A DNA stretch of 64,000 nucleotides from Marsupella aquatica (taxonomy: Eukaryota > Marchantiophyta). Shown here one piece after another: positions 36,701 through 48,296 of the stretch. A model generated the notes under the pieces. That model did no database searches. It saw nothing but the letters and a program-made list of their open reading frames with translations, and was not told the origin of the DNA. The translations under genes were made by a program, and so were the position numbers. The stretch's first letter is position 1. Every line of letters starts with the position of its first letter. The stretch lies in assembly GCA_973895155.1 (NCBI GenBank), contig OZ316891.1, forward strand, positions 27,838,001-27,902,000. Reading direction: 5' to 3'.

Positions 36701-37589
36701 ATTTTGGTTGGTACACTGACCCTGGTCTAAGTTCTTCGATGGTAGTAGTATTTTCAGAAAGGAGGATTCCATTGATTTTCTCGTCATATCCACGTACGTT
36801 GGCCCCGTTAGTGAACTCTTCTGTGTTGATTTCAGAAAGTTTTGGGCCTCGTAGGTCTTGACAATCAATTTGGTTCATTTTCTTTGCTCCATGTGGTGCT
36901 TTCGTTAGCCTACGTCTTTTCTTTGAATTCCAGCAATATTTTGTCATATCTTATGTTCAATGTTGTTTTTGCTCGTGCAGCCGCACTTTATAAGGCAAAG
37001 CACCCTACTATACTTTGCACTGATGACCCGGGACTGTTCTCCACTTGTCTTTCTCAAGAGTACTCTCTTGCAGCAGCTTGTTTTGGTATGGGACGGGAAC
37101 TATTTCCGAAGCATTATGTCATTCAAGCCCTTTTTTTCCATGTATCGTAGACATTAACGGGAGAGCTTTTCCATAAACGGGAACTCACAAAAATACCTAA
37201 TTAATTTCCCCATTATACCAGTGTTATGGTTTTGGAGTGAGTTGTCTTGCATAGATTTCAGGATAACTAATAAACTGCTCTATATATGGTACAGAGCAAG
37301 CTCTGCTTCCTCTCTGGCCCTTCTCGTAAACCCTCCCGCGTTTTCTAGTCAACAGCAAAAACTGGTGTGCTCCCTTTTAAGTGACCACAGCTTCACTACT
37401 TAAGTATGCGTTGGATGTTGAAAACACAGCTTCAGTTCAAACTATGGTTGTGCAGGACTGTCAGAAGAGGACCTTTTGATGATGGGGAAGAACGCAGTAG
37501 AATACACATTCGCAGAGGAACAGCTGAGGTTGACCCTACAAAAGATATTCGAGGAAGCATTGACAAAAACTGCTGACCGATTACACTGA
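33761..37589 (+). CDS. MAPDA: adenosine-deaminase-like N6-methyl-AMP deaminase
   Basis: Eleven exons: 33761-33882, 34219-34289, 34906-35006, 35116-35175, 35338-35529, 35683-35759, 35939-36008, 36285-36398, 36640-36706, 36981-37085 and 37456-37589. All introns are GT-AG and the phases join into 370 codons plus TGA. Metal-ligand HAH is at residues 28-30 (KIELHAHLHG). VVYLELRTTPK and VRLLLSIDRRES follow, then IDLSGNP. LHCGE (catalytic Glu about 231), VGH (His about 251) and CTDD (Asp 306/307) complete the deaminase site. The layout and the GISKRSYVEAV segment are those of the ADAL/MAPDA branch, slightly longer than usual through the N-terminus. These enzymes deaminate N6-methyl-AMP from degraded m6A RNA to IMP. 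Exon 2 (71 bp) was found from phase and similarity to the family, and is the least certain. Confidence 0.93.
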
Positions 37590-38913
37590 CGAGTGGGCAC
37601 ATCTGAGCTTTTTCATGAGCTTAGCTAGACTGCGGTTATTCATTTGGTGTGAATTCTGTGAAGGGAGATTACACCAGAATGCATGTCAAACGGACAATTT
37701 CATCCCATCATATCATATGAACATGTTGACATATATGTTCAATGCTGCTGACTAAAGCAGTCAATCCCTGTCATCGATATGCAGAGAGTGGACCTGAGGC
37801 GCTGGATGTGCAGATGAGAATATTCTTGGGAGGGCATAGGACGGCTCGTTCATTCTGACAAATCATACCCTCAGTGTCAGGGGGAGGTGAAAGTAAGTAT
37901 TTCTACTCACAACGCTGCTCTACTACCTTCTTCGCCTCATGCTTTATCCTTCCGTGATGGTGTAAGTTGTGCTAGGCTACGGTTAGTGCTACTTCAAACG
38001 CCAAATCTTTAGGTTTGGATATCGTGAGATCTTTGACATTGAGCACCTTCCAAATAGATGTTTGTCGTTTGTACGGAATTTTAAAGCCCTCTCTTCGTCA
38101 CAGACGCACCCCACTCTGTCCAGGATAACAGATAGGCAACTTGGAGAAACCAGTGCCAACGAGTTGATCTTTTCAACGGACTCCTTGATGAGAACAAAAC
38201 CCGTAATCATCAATATGTATCAATATCTTCGATTCAATCCTGTCCAATTGAGTGTACTAGATAGTGTGTGAATCCCCTCTGAACCACAGTAGTAAAATTG
38301 GGGAAAAGGTCGGACCGAGTGGTCAGTTGGCTTACACGGACAAGGTCCCGGCATAGCTTTTAGATCAGGATCACCGTGGAATGTCTTGATCAGGAGCTTT
38401 ACTGTGTTTCTCCACTTTAAACTTCGACATGGGCCCTGCAACGGAGATTGCTGATCAGGCGTTCCTAAATTTTGATTACTTTTCCATGGATCTGAAACTC
38501 CTTATCCACTTCCTTGTGTAATGCTCTATAGTGTATCGTCATAGAAAAGGTAACAAGAGTAGACCTTTGTTCATTTACAGAACTACTCTTTGGATGTGCT
38601 CGGCACGTGAGCTCGAAACACCCTACTGACCTACGATTATAAACTGGGCAGGAAAATAAAGACGGGAGCAATAGGAACTAAGCCTTTTTTATATATTAAA
38701 CAAGAGGATGTAACTAGGGTCCTCGTTATTTCCAATGCTTTATTCGAAGCTTGATCAGGGCCGTCTGCGGGATCAGTCCACCTGCAACATGCAGACCGCT
38801 CGGAGCGAGAGGGGACTGCAGGGATTTGGGTGGTAGCTAGAGCGACGAGAGCTGGGTTAGTGAGCGCTTTTGCGTTCGGTAGATGTGGGGGGATTTTGTT
38901 GCTGCTGTAAGCT

Positions 38914-38959
38914 ATGGAGGCCGCCTTGAACGAAAGCCTCTTGCCTGAGCTTGATAAAG
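38914..38959 (+). other. possible first coding exon of an unidentified gene
   Basis: ATG in the context GCTATGGAGG opens a 15-codon stretch (MEAALNESLLPELDK) ending at a consensus-like donor AAAG|GTATCTGG. It is preceded by a GC-rich leader (CGGAGCGAGAGGGGACTGC) unlike the AT-rich surroundings. No following exon could be identified, so this is only a suggestion. Confidence 0.25.
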
Positions 38960-40139
38960 GTATCTGGTTTTTACAATATGTTAGCTGGATTATAGCATGT
39001 TCATGGCATGTTCATCTTGGAACAAGCTTAGTTTATTGTCTTGTAGAGATGTGTAAATGATTAGTGTATAGTATTTGATAGAATTGAGTGGAATACACCA
39101 CATGCCAAATAAAAGTACATTTCACATAATGACCAGTGACAAGTAAAAGTACAAGTGTGCAAGTGTTGAAAGCATGTTGATCCCATAACATGGTTACGTT
39201 TTTGTCTTGTAGTGATGCCTAAATGACTATTGCATTGTATTTGATAGGATTGACTAATACAGCAAATGCCAAATAAAAGTTCATTTCACATAATGACTAA
39301 GAAAAGAACAAGTGCACAAGTCTTGAAAAGTTGTGCACATAAGGAACAAATTCTAACCTGCCCTAATGACACTCAATCTACCAAGCATTGTGTATGTAAC
39401 TTCGAGAAGATTCTCATTTGCTTTAGGTAATGACAATAGAAACCATAAGCTTAGCAATCAAAATATGAGAAGTATTTTAAGCATGAGGTGCCCACATCTC
39501 AAAGTTTCAAAACTCTCTCACATTCACTATATTTGGCAGAAATTAGATAAAATTTGCTAAAGGGGGTGGATGCACTGACTATATTAAAAGTTAAATTTAG
39601 TAGGAAAGGAGAGCCCAAAGATAACCAATGTAAAAAACATTTAGAGGGGTGCCAAAATAATTTAAAATCTAAATCATTCAAGTGATGGACCGCGTGATGA
39701 CACATTGAAATAAAAATATATAACAAAAAATATTAGTAAGACCAAATACTGAAATGTAGATTGGCCATATAGCAGTGTAAAAAATAAGTTACAAAGTCCA
39801 GAGCATCGAGACATCATTTGTGAGTGGATAATACAGTACGGAATGCCCGCCGGAGAAACTATGGCAGCAACCTAAAGTACACTTTTCCAGTAATTAGTGC
39901 TTGAATGTTATGTCTTACTTATGGGGGGTTTTCCCCCCTTTATTGGGTGTCTTGCCTTTGAGATCCCCCAATTTGGCATTGTGATAAATATTATACATTT
40001 GATACTTTGTTCTTTGGCAGCGTGGTAATATAAATGTAATTGCTATCTTGTGTGCAAAAGTTGGAAAGGAGATGGCCATCCAAGAGCATGAGAGCATACA
40101 ATCCACATTATTATGGGTTACTAGCCCAATACCCGTGGG

Positions 40140-40920
40140 TTGCACAGAAGATGTCGAGGTGAGAAAAAGATGTCAAGGATAGAAAAAGATATAAAATGTG
40201 AAAAAGATGTTGAGGTGAGAAGAAGATATCAAGGTGAGAAAGCGTGCCAAGAGAGAAAAAGATTTTGAGGTGAGGAAAAGATATCAAGGTGAGAAAAAGA
40301 TGTCAAGGAGAGAAAAAAGATGTTGAGGGAAAAAGAGGTCCAGGAGAGACAAATATTGTGAGGTGAGAAAAAGATGTCAAGCTAAGACAAAGTTGTCGAG
40401 GAGAGACAAATATTTTGAGGTGATGAAAAGATGTTGAGGAAAGAAAAAGATGTTGGGCAAGGTAAATATATTGATTGAGGCGAGAAAATACAGGGGAAAA
40501 GATGTTCAGGCGAGAAAACATGTTAAGGCCAAAAAAGAATGTGAAAGGAGGGCAAAGACATTGAGTAAAAAAAACATGTTGAGGCAAAAAAAAGATGTTG
40601 AGGCAAGAAAAGATGTTGAGGCAAGAAAAGATGTCAAGACGCAAAAAGATGTTGAGTCAAGGCAAAAATGTCCAGGTGAAGCAAGAAAATATATGCTTTG
40701 CAAGAAATACGTTGAGGCATGTTATGTGTCATTGCAGCCATATAGGTGTTGCAGCCATGTCAAGGCAAGGCAAAATTGTTGAGGTGAGGCAAAGATGTTG
40801 AGGCAAGACAAAACTGTTGAGGCAAGTTTAGATGTCGCAGTGAGGCAAAGATGTTGTAGTGAGGCAAAAATGTTGAGGCAAGACAAAGAAATGCACGTCC
40901 GCCAAAGGAATGTAGACAAT
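40140..40920. repeat. degenerate minisatellite (GAAAAAGATGTTGAGGCAAG-like)
   Basis: Dozens of 18-27 bp variants of GAAAAAGATGTTGAGGCAAG follow each other with changing spacers. The minus strand resembles the array at about 10440-10690. The ORFs on both strands are low-complexity products of the repeat. Confidence 0.75.
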
Positions 40921-41972
40921 GCAAAGAAATGTAAATAGGGGAAGAAAGTTGTTTAAACATCTCAAAAGTTGTTGCGACCATGTTGTCATTGTTGTGATAG
41001 CTATGTTGTTGAGAAGAGCAAGGATGTGGGAGGATGAGAGGGAGTGCAAGAGAGGTGATGGCCACTTGTGGCTTTGCAGGGTCAGGTGTGGTTGCACAAT
41101 GCTGTTGGGAGGGGAGCATTTTATTTTTTCTCTTCCCCTTTTTCCTACTTCTTCACTCCCTTGCCACTCCATTCTTCCCCCTCTTTCGTACCTTAGTTTG
41201 GCACCATTAACTAAACAAAAATGCAAAATTAAATAAAGAGTAGAAAAAGGGAGTTAAGAAAATTAACCCATTTTGCTTCTTTTTAAAGTTTCATAATTAT
41301 ACTCTATGCAAAAATCCAAACATTTTGTCATGAAAGTTTATCATTCCTATGTGTGTACTTAGATTAAACAAAAAACAACATTTAAATTAATGTCACATAA
41401 GGTTGATTCATCACATTTTGGATGATGTCACATAAGAGTCATGTCACGTACTCTGTATTCTACTATAATGAGAAGTATATCACTTGACATTCCTGGTCAA
41501 TCAATCCAAGCGTACACAAAAAATTCAAAATAAATCTGAGGTTCAGGTTGATTCCCTCCATTTTCAATTTTGTAAGCAGACGAAAGGACTTTGGCGGCAT
41601 TGCATATTATAGAAATAGATATTAACTCTGAATTTACAAGAGGTAAATAATTAGGGTTGCAGAGACAATTTTTAGATATTAGACGGATTGTCTCCTCCTC
41701 AAAGACTTGTTGGACTATTGTTGGACTTCGTGAATTGGGGATGAAAGTGAAGGATTATTTAAGTAATTCTCATTTGTTCAGTTTTGAATATATTATGTCC
41801 ACATTTCAATCTCGCCAAGCTCGCAATTGCTATTTAAATCCAAGAGATTCTTGAATACATAATTATGTCGATGCTTCTTGTCTAGTATCCTATTCCAATG
41901 TGAAATGATACTCCTTTAATATAAAACACAATGCTGACCGTCTAAGTTCTCTTTTGTGTGATTGCGATCTAG

Positions 41973-42629
41973 GTACATAAGGCTCATTGTTGCCGAGTCG
42001 CTGCGTTTGAACCCTCAACCACCATTGCTCATTAGAAGGGCACTCGAACTCGACACTATTCTTGGTGAGTCCGATGTAGGGAACTTTTAATTCTTTAATG
42101 AACTTTATTTCTAGGTGATGGCACTCTTTTTGCTACGTGCATATTGTGGAGCTCGTTGCGTTAAATTGATGTGCAGGCAGAGATGGTTTTCAGTGGTGTA
42201 CTGTCATGATCTTCACCTTAAGTTGGTTGGTGTTTGAATGTATGCTGACCACTCCCTTTGGAATGAAAACAGGTGGTTACAGTGGCGATCCTACTGGGTA
42301 TCCACTTCCCAAATGAGCAGATGTATTCATTTCCGTAGGTTTCATTCACAAATAATTTGTTTGTCGATCTTGATGGTCAGTTGAGAGACTGCACTACCAG
42401 TGCTGGTAGGACACTTAACCGGAAGAGAGAATTCGGGTTGTACTTATCAAATCATACGTGATCTTCGTTTTGGTCAGGGTTAGTTACAATATTCACCGGT
42501 CTCCATATTTCTGGAATGAGCCTGAGAAGTTAAACCCAGAAAGCGTGTTTGGAGCCCAAGCCTAGTGAGATTGATGGGTGGGCAGGAGATGATCCCACCC
42601 GCAGCCTAGGTGCATTTTATCGTAATGAG
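41973..42629 (+). pseudogene. CYP97B-like cytochrome P450 fragment
   Basis: Exon-like pieces of a P450 C-terminal half occur in order. 41973-42064 reads YIRLIVAESLRLNPQPPLL and continues IRRALELDTIL, with the K-helix ExxR motif (ESLR). From 42273 comes GGYSGDPTGYPLPK followed by an in-frame TGA. Near 42478-42560 comes VSYNIHRSPYFWNEPEKLN, then stops and a frame change. Up to 42629 comes EIDGWAGDDPTRSLGAFY before a GTGAGT donor. The order and wording, notably the W-G/A-DPTRSLGA insert, resemble plant CYP97B (a carotenoid-hydroxylase relative). The heme-binding Cys loop was not found after 42640 and the N-terminal half is missing. It is a decayed fragment and makes no enzyme. Confidence 0.75.
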
Positions 42630-42639
42630 GTGAGTGCGG

Positions 42640-43039
42640 CGTGTAAGAAAACTTCTATGCTGAACTTGGAGGTTGTTTAAGTGAGACTGCCATGTGGGTG
42701 TTTTGATATCTTGCACACTCTTCCACAGATTATTCCTGGTGAAGAAGGAGCGGATCCTACAGGGGATCTAGTGAGAAGCGAGTAGGCACACAAACAACGT
42801 ATGGCCCAAGAAAAACGCCAAGGAATCCAACGGGCGGCAGATCTTTCCCGCCCAAATGTCATTTATTTCATAAACGGAAGAACACAAAAAAGAGCTGCAG
42901 TATTAGAGTGTTATTGCCACAATATGATTGAGATAAACTGAACCGCATAAACCAGGTTCTTATACATGATTCCTATAGCCCAGGTGATCGACTCGCAGCC
43001 GGGAGCTAATGCCCTCACAATTCCGTGGTTCAAGTGCGG
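42640..43039. other. spacer between P450 relic and RING-CH gene
   Basis: Contains no recognised coding sequence. The P450 heme loop expected here is not detectable. The part next to 43039 is probably the 3' UTR of the minus-strand RING-CH gene. Confidence 0.4.
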
Positions 43040-43666
43040 CTAATTCTGTCCATGCCGTCGTTCAAGGGCTGCAAATTCTGTCCCATGCGTCCAACCTAAA
43101 TATCCGGAGAAGTACATCCAACGGGTCCTTTCCAACACGCTATTGAGGTGTTCAACTTGCAGATTGGCCTGTCTGGCAACACGAGCCGCAATGGCATCCA
43201 TTTCATCCATAGTGAGGAAGGCGGTGGCCTCCACTTCATCCAAAAATTGGACTTCCACTTCGTCCAAAACATACTCCGCTTCTCGCAAAAAACTCCCCGC
43301 TTCTTCCAATTCATTAATCACGTACTCCACTTCAATTCGGCCCATATGGTTGGCCACCACTTGGGGAGTACCAGCTTTGTAGCCATTTCTGTAAGGCTGT
43401 TGGCAGATCTCACACAAAGTATTTCTTTTTGCGTCGCACCAATCCTGGAGACATTTTTGATGGACGTACTTGATCAAACCGAAGCAAGAGCATGGACTGT
43501 CGAGGTTTCTGAGCTCGTCCTTGTCGTGACAAATTCGGCAAGTGGGAAAGACGCCTGTCTCCGCAGTGCACGCTTCACTAGAACTATCGACCCTAGTTCC
43601 ATTGCGCCCCAATGAATTGTCTGACAGCAGCTGGGAAGCCGATGGAATGTCGTTCGAACTGTCCAT
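43040..43666 (-). CDS. RING-CH (RINGv/MARCH-type) E3 ubiquitin ligase
   Basis: A single 208-codon frame from ATG at 43666 (context GGGAAACATGG); a GTG nine bases upstream is the only other in-frame start seen. After a Ser/Asn-rich N-terminus comes a complete C4HC3 RING-CH finger: C43, C46, C59, C61, H69, C72, C85, C88 (CRICHDKDEL, PCSC, YVHQKCLQDWC, CEICQQPY). The His at the fifth ligand is diagnostic of the RINGv class, which recruits E2 enzymes. The rest is acidic and predicted helical (VINELEEAGSF, VLDEVEVQFLDEVEATAFL). No transmembrane segments follow, unlike many MARCH proteins, so it is probably soluble. Substrates are unknown. The frame seems intronless; whether upstream exons exist was not resolved. 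Confidence 0.85.
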   Translation of the reverse strand: MDSSNDIPSASQLLSDNSLGRNGTRVDSSSEACTAETGVFPTCRICHDKDELRNLDSPCSCFGLIKYVHQKCLQDWCDAKRNTLCEICQQPYRNGYKAGTPQVVANHMGRIEVEYVINELEEAGSFLREAEYVLDEVEVQFLDEVEATAFLTMDEMDAIAARVARQANLQVEHLNSVLERTRWMYFSGYLGWTHGTEFAALERRHGQN

Positions 43667-44755
43667 GTTTCCCACGTACTTCGTCGAAGAGAGTAGCTAG
43701 CTTGTCCTACGGGAGAGAAGGTAGTTGTGAGATTGTGTCCGTTCTGAGCAAAGTCGTTCGTAGGCTTGGCACTCAAATCTTCAGAAGAGCTAATTTGAAG
43801 GAGCAAGAGAAGCAGCAACGCCAAAATGTGTTTGCACAGGTATTCCAGGAGTAGGGCCTCCACATACTCTTAAATGCTGCTCAATCGCCCTACTTGTCAA
43901 TAGTCAATACTACCTAGATCCTGCACTCCACTTGTAAATGCCGCTCAATCACCCTAGTTGTCACCCTAGTTTTCAACAGTCAGTGTGCTATCTACGCACT
44001 TCAGCCTCCTGCTGTAGCTAGCTAGTCATATATTGTTCGTTCCTATTTGCTTGATAGACCCCAAAATGAAACTTGTTAGTTGATAGACCCCCTGAGGTCT
44101 ATCAAGGGTCCAGATCTGAGATCAAAAGATCCCTCAATGGTCCAGATTAGGGAAAAGTATGGAGGGGGGGGTTGATTAAGCAAATTTTGTCAAGAAGGTG
44201 GTCTACTAAGCATATATCTCTCTATTCCAATCATCCTAAAGGAGCCATCCATTGGGTACACCAATGAAACGGCAAGGATGAACCTGAAAACAGATGTAAG
44301 CTTTGCTTGATTGAACGGTATGTGCCAAAACTAGTCACTAGATTAGAATAAATCAACTAACACCTGCCTGGCCCTGGAAAAGATACAGAAATGAAACTGG
44401 TGAAATCACACTGAGCTAAATGAACTACCATTGGTCAAACTCTTAATATGGTAATTTATGATTGTCAATTTATTGACTAATCATAATATGCAACTGGATA
44501 TGCAACCCACCAAATGTTAATTTGTTTACAAATTGAGTTGTGGGTGGGACTCAATCCTGGCCGTCACATTATGGGCCAGTAGTGCAGGGGTCTACATTTT
44601 TATACGGACTGTAAAGCTGGCTATAGTTCTTTTCTTTTCTTTTCACATAAAATTAAAAAATATTCTTAAAACATAATTTGTTATTTTTATTAAAAGGTTT
44701 TTAGAATTTTAATAAAAATCCTAAAATGCTGGCTGCAGTAGTTTGATGATAGACT
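43667..44755. other. spacer left of copia copy 2
   Basis: Probably contains the promoter and 5' UTR of the minus-strand RING-CH gene. 44040-44205 carries a diverged member of the MITE-like family at 19946-20249. 44620-44730 is AT-rich. No gene recognised. Confidence 0.4.
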
Positions 44756-45098
44756 TGTTAGGTATTTACTCAAGGTCTAGGGTTATGGCATGTAACCGTA
44801 GTTAGACTAACCGTAGTTGAAGATGTGGTTAGGTTAACTAGGATGCACACTATATGCCAAACGGTGTTTGCTTGGATAAGTAGAACTTAGGCTCATTGTT
44901 ATGGAGCCACTTGAGAGATGAGGAGAGCTTACACTGTAAAGACTTGGTATGGCCGACGGGCTTAGAGTTCAGTAAAGCTCTCTTGTGTGTTCCCGTGGAC
45001 GTAGACTCGAGGAGGTGAACCACGTATCTTTTGTGTCGACTACTTGCGCGTTGAATGTGTCATGTGCTTACCGTTACGAGTATCGTCTATGCTCAACA
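44756..45098 (+). repeat. 5' LTR of copia copy 2
   Basis: 343 bp, TGTTAGGTATTTACTC to TATGCTCAACA. It is of the short LTR type without the 18-bp minisatellite of copy 1, and closest in layout to the solo LTR at 23272. The five bases before it are AGACT, which should reappear after the 3' LTR outside the window. Confidence 0.9.
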
Positions 45099-45796
45099 AT
45101 TGGTATCAGAGCATGCCTGGGAGGTGACATTGTTCGTGACATGATTTCATGATGGTTTTTTCTAGCGTTGAGTGTCGGTGGATTTCCTGGAGTTCCATCG
45201 CATGGAACTTGGAGTTTATAGGCTCAGCGGATAGATCGGGGCAAGGGCTTTCTAACGGTGCAAAGAAATCGTTGAACGAATATCGTGATGCGGAGAGATC
45301 TAAGTTTTCGTCGTTTTGGAATTTGTGAAGAAAGTTGGCAACATTCGTGTTCGACGGTTTTTCGGAGGAGGGACCAGAGTTTGTTTTCCCAACGGTGTGA
45401 GCTCTACGGCAAAGGAGGTGTCGCATGCTATAGCTTTGCTTGTAGATCGGGACGAGCTGATCGTTTTGGTAGATGGTTTGTTGCCGAGTGTGTGACGAGT
45501 GCGTCGCAATGAGCAAAAGAAGCATTCTGATTTTTTTGACCGGCTATGGAGTCCTCTTTTGCCTGAGCGGGGTTTCTCATCATTGCGCTCGACTCGGAGG
45601 GAGAGACGTGAAGTGCTTGGGCTGAACGGATAGATCACGAAGAGGTGATCGTTTTGAGTCCAAGATTGACCATTTTGCCCATGGGAGGAAGAAGTTCTGA
45701 GTTTTTGCCACTGATTGACTAGCAAACGGTGCGGGTGCGCAAATCTTTCCAACCCACCGATATCGGTTTCTGATTTTTCACCATAATCTGAATGTT

Positions 45797-47976
45797 ACAA
45801 GTGATTCGGAGGAGATTTTTGAAGAAGTGGATCTTGAAGCACGAGGATCACCACGACGGTTCAGGAGGAGAGAGAGGAGCAGGAGGAAGCGCACGTGACA
45901 CTGGTACAATCACCGGTGCAGCGAGTAGAAGGGATTGTGAAGGAAAAATAGATGGCATCCAGGTTCGGAGGTGTCAAGTTTGAGGTGGAAAAGTATGATG
46001 GGCGTACAGACTACTTGCTCTGGGAGAAGCAAGTGAAAGGAGTTCTTCGCGCTATGGGCCTAGATCATCTTCTCTCTACACAAGAGATGTACGATGATGA
46101 AGAGGAGATTCCACTAAAGAGGTGGAGGCAGGAACAAGTAATTGCAATGAATGCGGTGATGCTTTATCTAAAGCCGCATATCATCAAGAAGTTGGATGAC
46201 TACGCGGATTGTGCATCTCTATTCAAAGCCCTAAGGGAGAAGTACTATCGAGAGGATGTATCAGATCGATTGTACAAGAAGTCTCTCTTGATGAGCCTTA
46301 GGCTCAAAGAAGGGAACAAGCTCCAGGATCACTTGGATGAATTTGACAGCCTAGCTGTTGATTTGTCTAATCTTGGTAAGGGCGTTGAAGAAGAGGACAA
46401 GGCCTTGCTTTTTCTCAGCTCCTTACCCCCATCTTATCAGGGTTTGAAGCAGGTTCTCTTGTATAGAGACTTGAAGTCTATTTCATACAATGAGGTGGTA
46501 AGCTCTTTGCTGTCAGATGATGCACAGAAGAAGTTGGGTCAAGCCCAGACAGCATCGTCATCTGGTGCTGCCTTGAATGTGAATCGTGGGAGGTCACAAC
46601 GGCGTCCCGAGCAGCGCACGAATGGCAAGGGATGAAGTAAATCTAGGAAAAGATTTGCTTCAAAGGGGAAGTTCCAGGAGAGAAAGCCAGTAGTCTGTTG
46701 GAAGTGTCACAAGGTTGGTCACATTAAGAGGGTTGGTAATGATAAGGCAGCTGAATCTTCATCAGCCAATGTGGCTAGTGCTGATGGAGAAGTTGATTTA
46801 CTCAATGATGAGTATGTTTTATGAAGTCAGGAGTATGCCCTGTGCACATGATCTAGGAGAGCAAATGATGTGTGGATTCTTGATTGTGCTTGCTCCTTTC
46901 ACATTTGTTACATTCGCGAATACTTCAATTCTTATTTTGTGTCAAACAGTTCAGTTTTGGTGGGAAATGATCACTCCTGTCGAGTTGAGGGTATTGAATC
47001 TGTAAAGATTCAAATGTTTGATGACATTGTGTGCACAGTGTCCGGAGTCAAGTTTATACCTGGCATGCGTAAGAATTTGATTTCACTCGGTGTGTTGGAT
47101 ACAAATGGTCATCAATGGCGAGTAATTGATGGTGAACTTCAAGTCATGTCGGGAGAGACAGTGATTTTGAAGGGGAGCAGACAAAAGAATTTGTATGTGT
47201 TGTAGGGCAATATAATATGTGGAGAGGCCAATGTAACCAAGTCTCACGAGGAAATGACTCAAATGTGACATTCACGGCTAGGCCACATGAGTGAGAAGGG
47301 TTTGGCTATCTTACGGAAGAATGGACTCATTTATAATTTGCAATCTTGGAAATTAGAGTTCTGTGAGCACTACATTCTTGGAAAGCAGTATCGTCGTGCT
47401 TTCGGTGTTGGGACTCATCGTTCCAAAGCGGTTTTTGAGTACATACATAGTGATGTGTGGGGTCCATCCCCGACTCCCTCACACTCTAGAAAGTTGTACT
47501 ATGTATTATTTATTGACGATTACTCAAGATTTGTGTAGATTTATTTCATGACGCATAAGTCTAATGTCTTGTCCATTTTTACAAAGTGAAAGGCCGAAGT
47601 GAAGAATCAAACAAGAAACACTGTTAAGTGTTTGGATACAAGGGTGAAGAGTCTAAGGTCAGACAACGGCGGGGAGTACACTTCAATAGAAATTGAAGAG
47701 TACTATGCAGAACAGGAGGATAACTCGCCATCTCACCACAATTTATACTCCGCAGCAGAATGGTGTCGCTGAGAGGCTCAATTGAACACTATTGGAGCGG
47801 TCATGGAGTATGCTGAGCCAATCAGGTTTACCAAAGGAATTTTGGGCAGAAGCTGTCAATACTACAGCTGATTTGGTAAATCTTTCTCCTTCTAGTGCAA
47901 TCAATTTCAAAACGCCGTTTGAAATGCGTTATAAGCGGCAAACAGACTATCATGGCTTGGTAGTTTTTGGAAGTGA
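45797..47976 (+). pseudogene. copia gag-pol relic (copy 2)
   Basis: Reads like copy 1 from SDSEEIFEEVDLEARGSPRR, but the start codon is ACA instead of ATG. A TAG stands at about 45949, and the open part of gag is 45952-46635 (KYDGRTDYLLWEKQVKG). A TGA at 46633 and a zinc knuckle lacking its last Cys (CWKCHKVGHIKRVG) follow. The UGA after LLNDEYVL (46822-46824) is at the same place as in copy 1. Protease and integrase pieces (VWILDCACSFH, the degraded zinc region LGHMSEKGL to CEHY, HSDVWGPSP, LRSDNGGEY) are split by several stops and shifts. It is not functional. Confidence 0.9.
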
Positions 47977-48296
47977 CACTAGAAGAAAACAGGGCCCTTT
48001 ATGACCAATCACCCAATGACAGAGATGAATAAATGACCAAAAGTTTTAATGACACAAAAAGAATGACGGGGGAATGACTGTCCACAATGACCAATAGACT
48101 GAAATGACAAAATGTTAATTTTTTCGTCATTTTGTATAATGTCTATAATGACTGATGCGACCAAAATGACCCAATTTCCCTAAATGGTCAATTTAGACAC
48201 ATGTCTTAAATGACACAATTAATAACAACAATGATAAATCAGTGTTTAGCAACATTATAGTCACTCTGGACAATGACTGAAATGACCAAAAATCTA

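Larger units (their letters stand above)
37590..41972. other. stretch without a confirmed gene
   Basis: A possible first exon lies at 38914-38959 (described separately). 39640-39725 resembles the dispersed AT-rich repeat seen at 14750 and 25070. 40140-40920 is a degenerate minisatellite. The remainder is AT-rich and has no recognisable coding sequence, RNA or transposon end. Confidence 0.45.
44756..47976 (+). mobile_element. decayed Ty1/copia element (copy 2), 5' part, interrupted by CACTA
   Basis: Same family as copy 1, opposite orientation. A 343-bp 5' LTR (44756-45098) is followed by the tRNA-Met primer-binding site TGGTATCAGAGC (45101-45112), a leader, gag and the first part of pol through the integrase. 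The sequence breaks at 47976 inside the integrase C-terminal region, where the CACTA terminus starts. The rest of pol and the 3' LTR should lie beyond the right edge of the window. Many stops and frameshifts show it is older than copy 1. Confidence 0.93.

Noticed and set aside
40303-41226. Several minus- and plus-strand ORFs rich in Ser/Leu/Phe or Lys
   Set aside because: They are low-complexity products of the minisatellite at 40140-40920 and its flank.
43474-43863. Minus-strand ORF with a hydrophobic leader (LLLLLLLQISS) overlapping the RING-CH gene
   Set aside because: It starts at GTG, overlaps the C4HC3 coding frame in another frame and has no splice evidence linking it.
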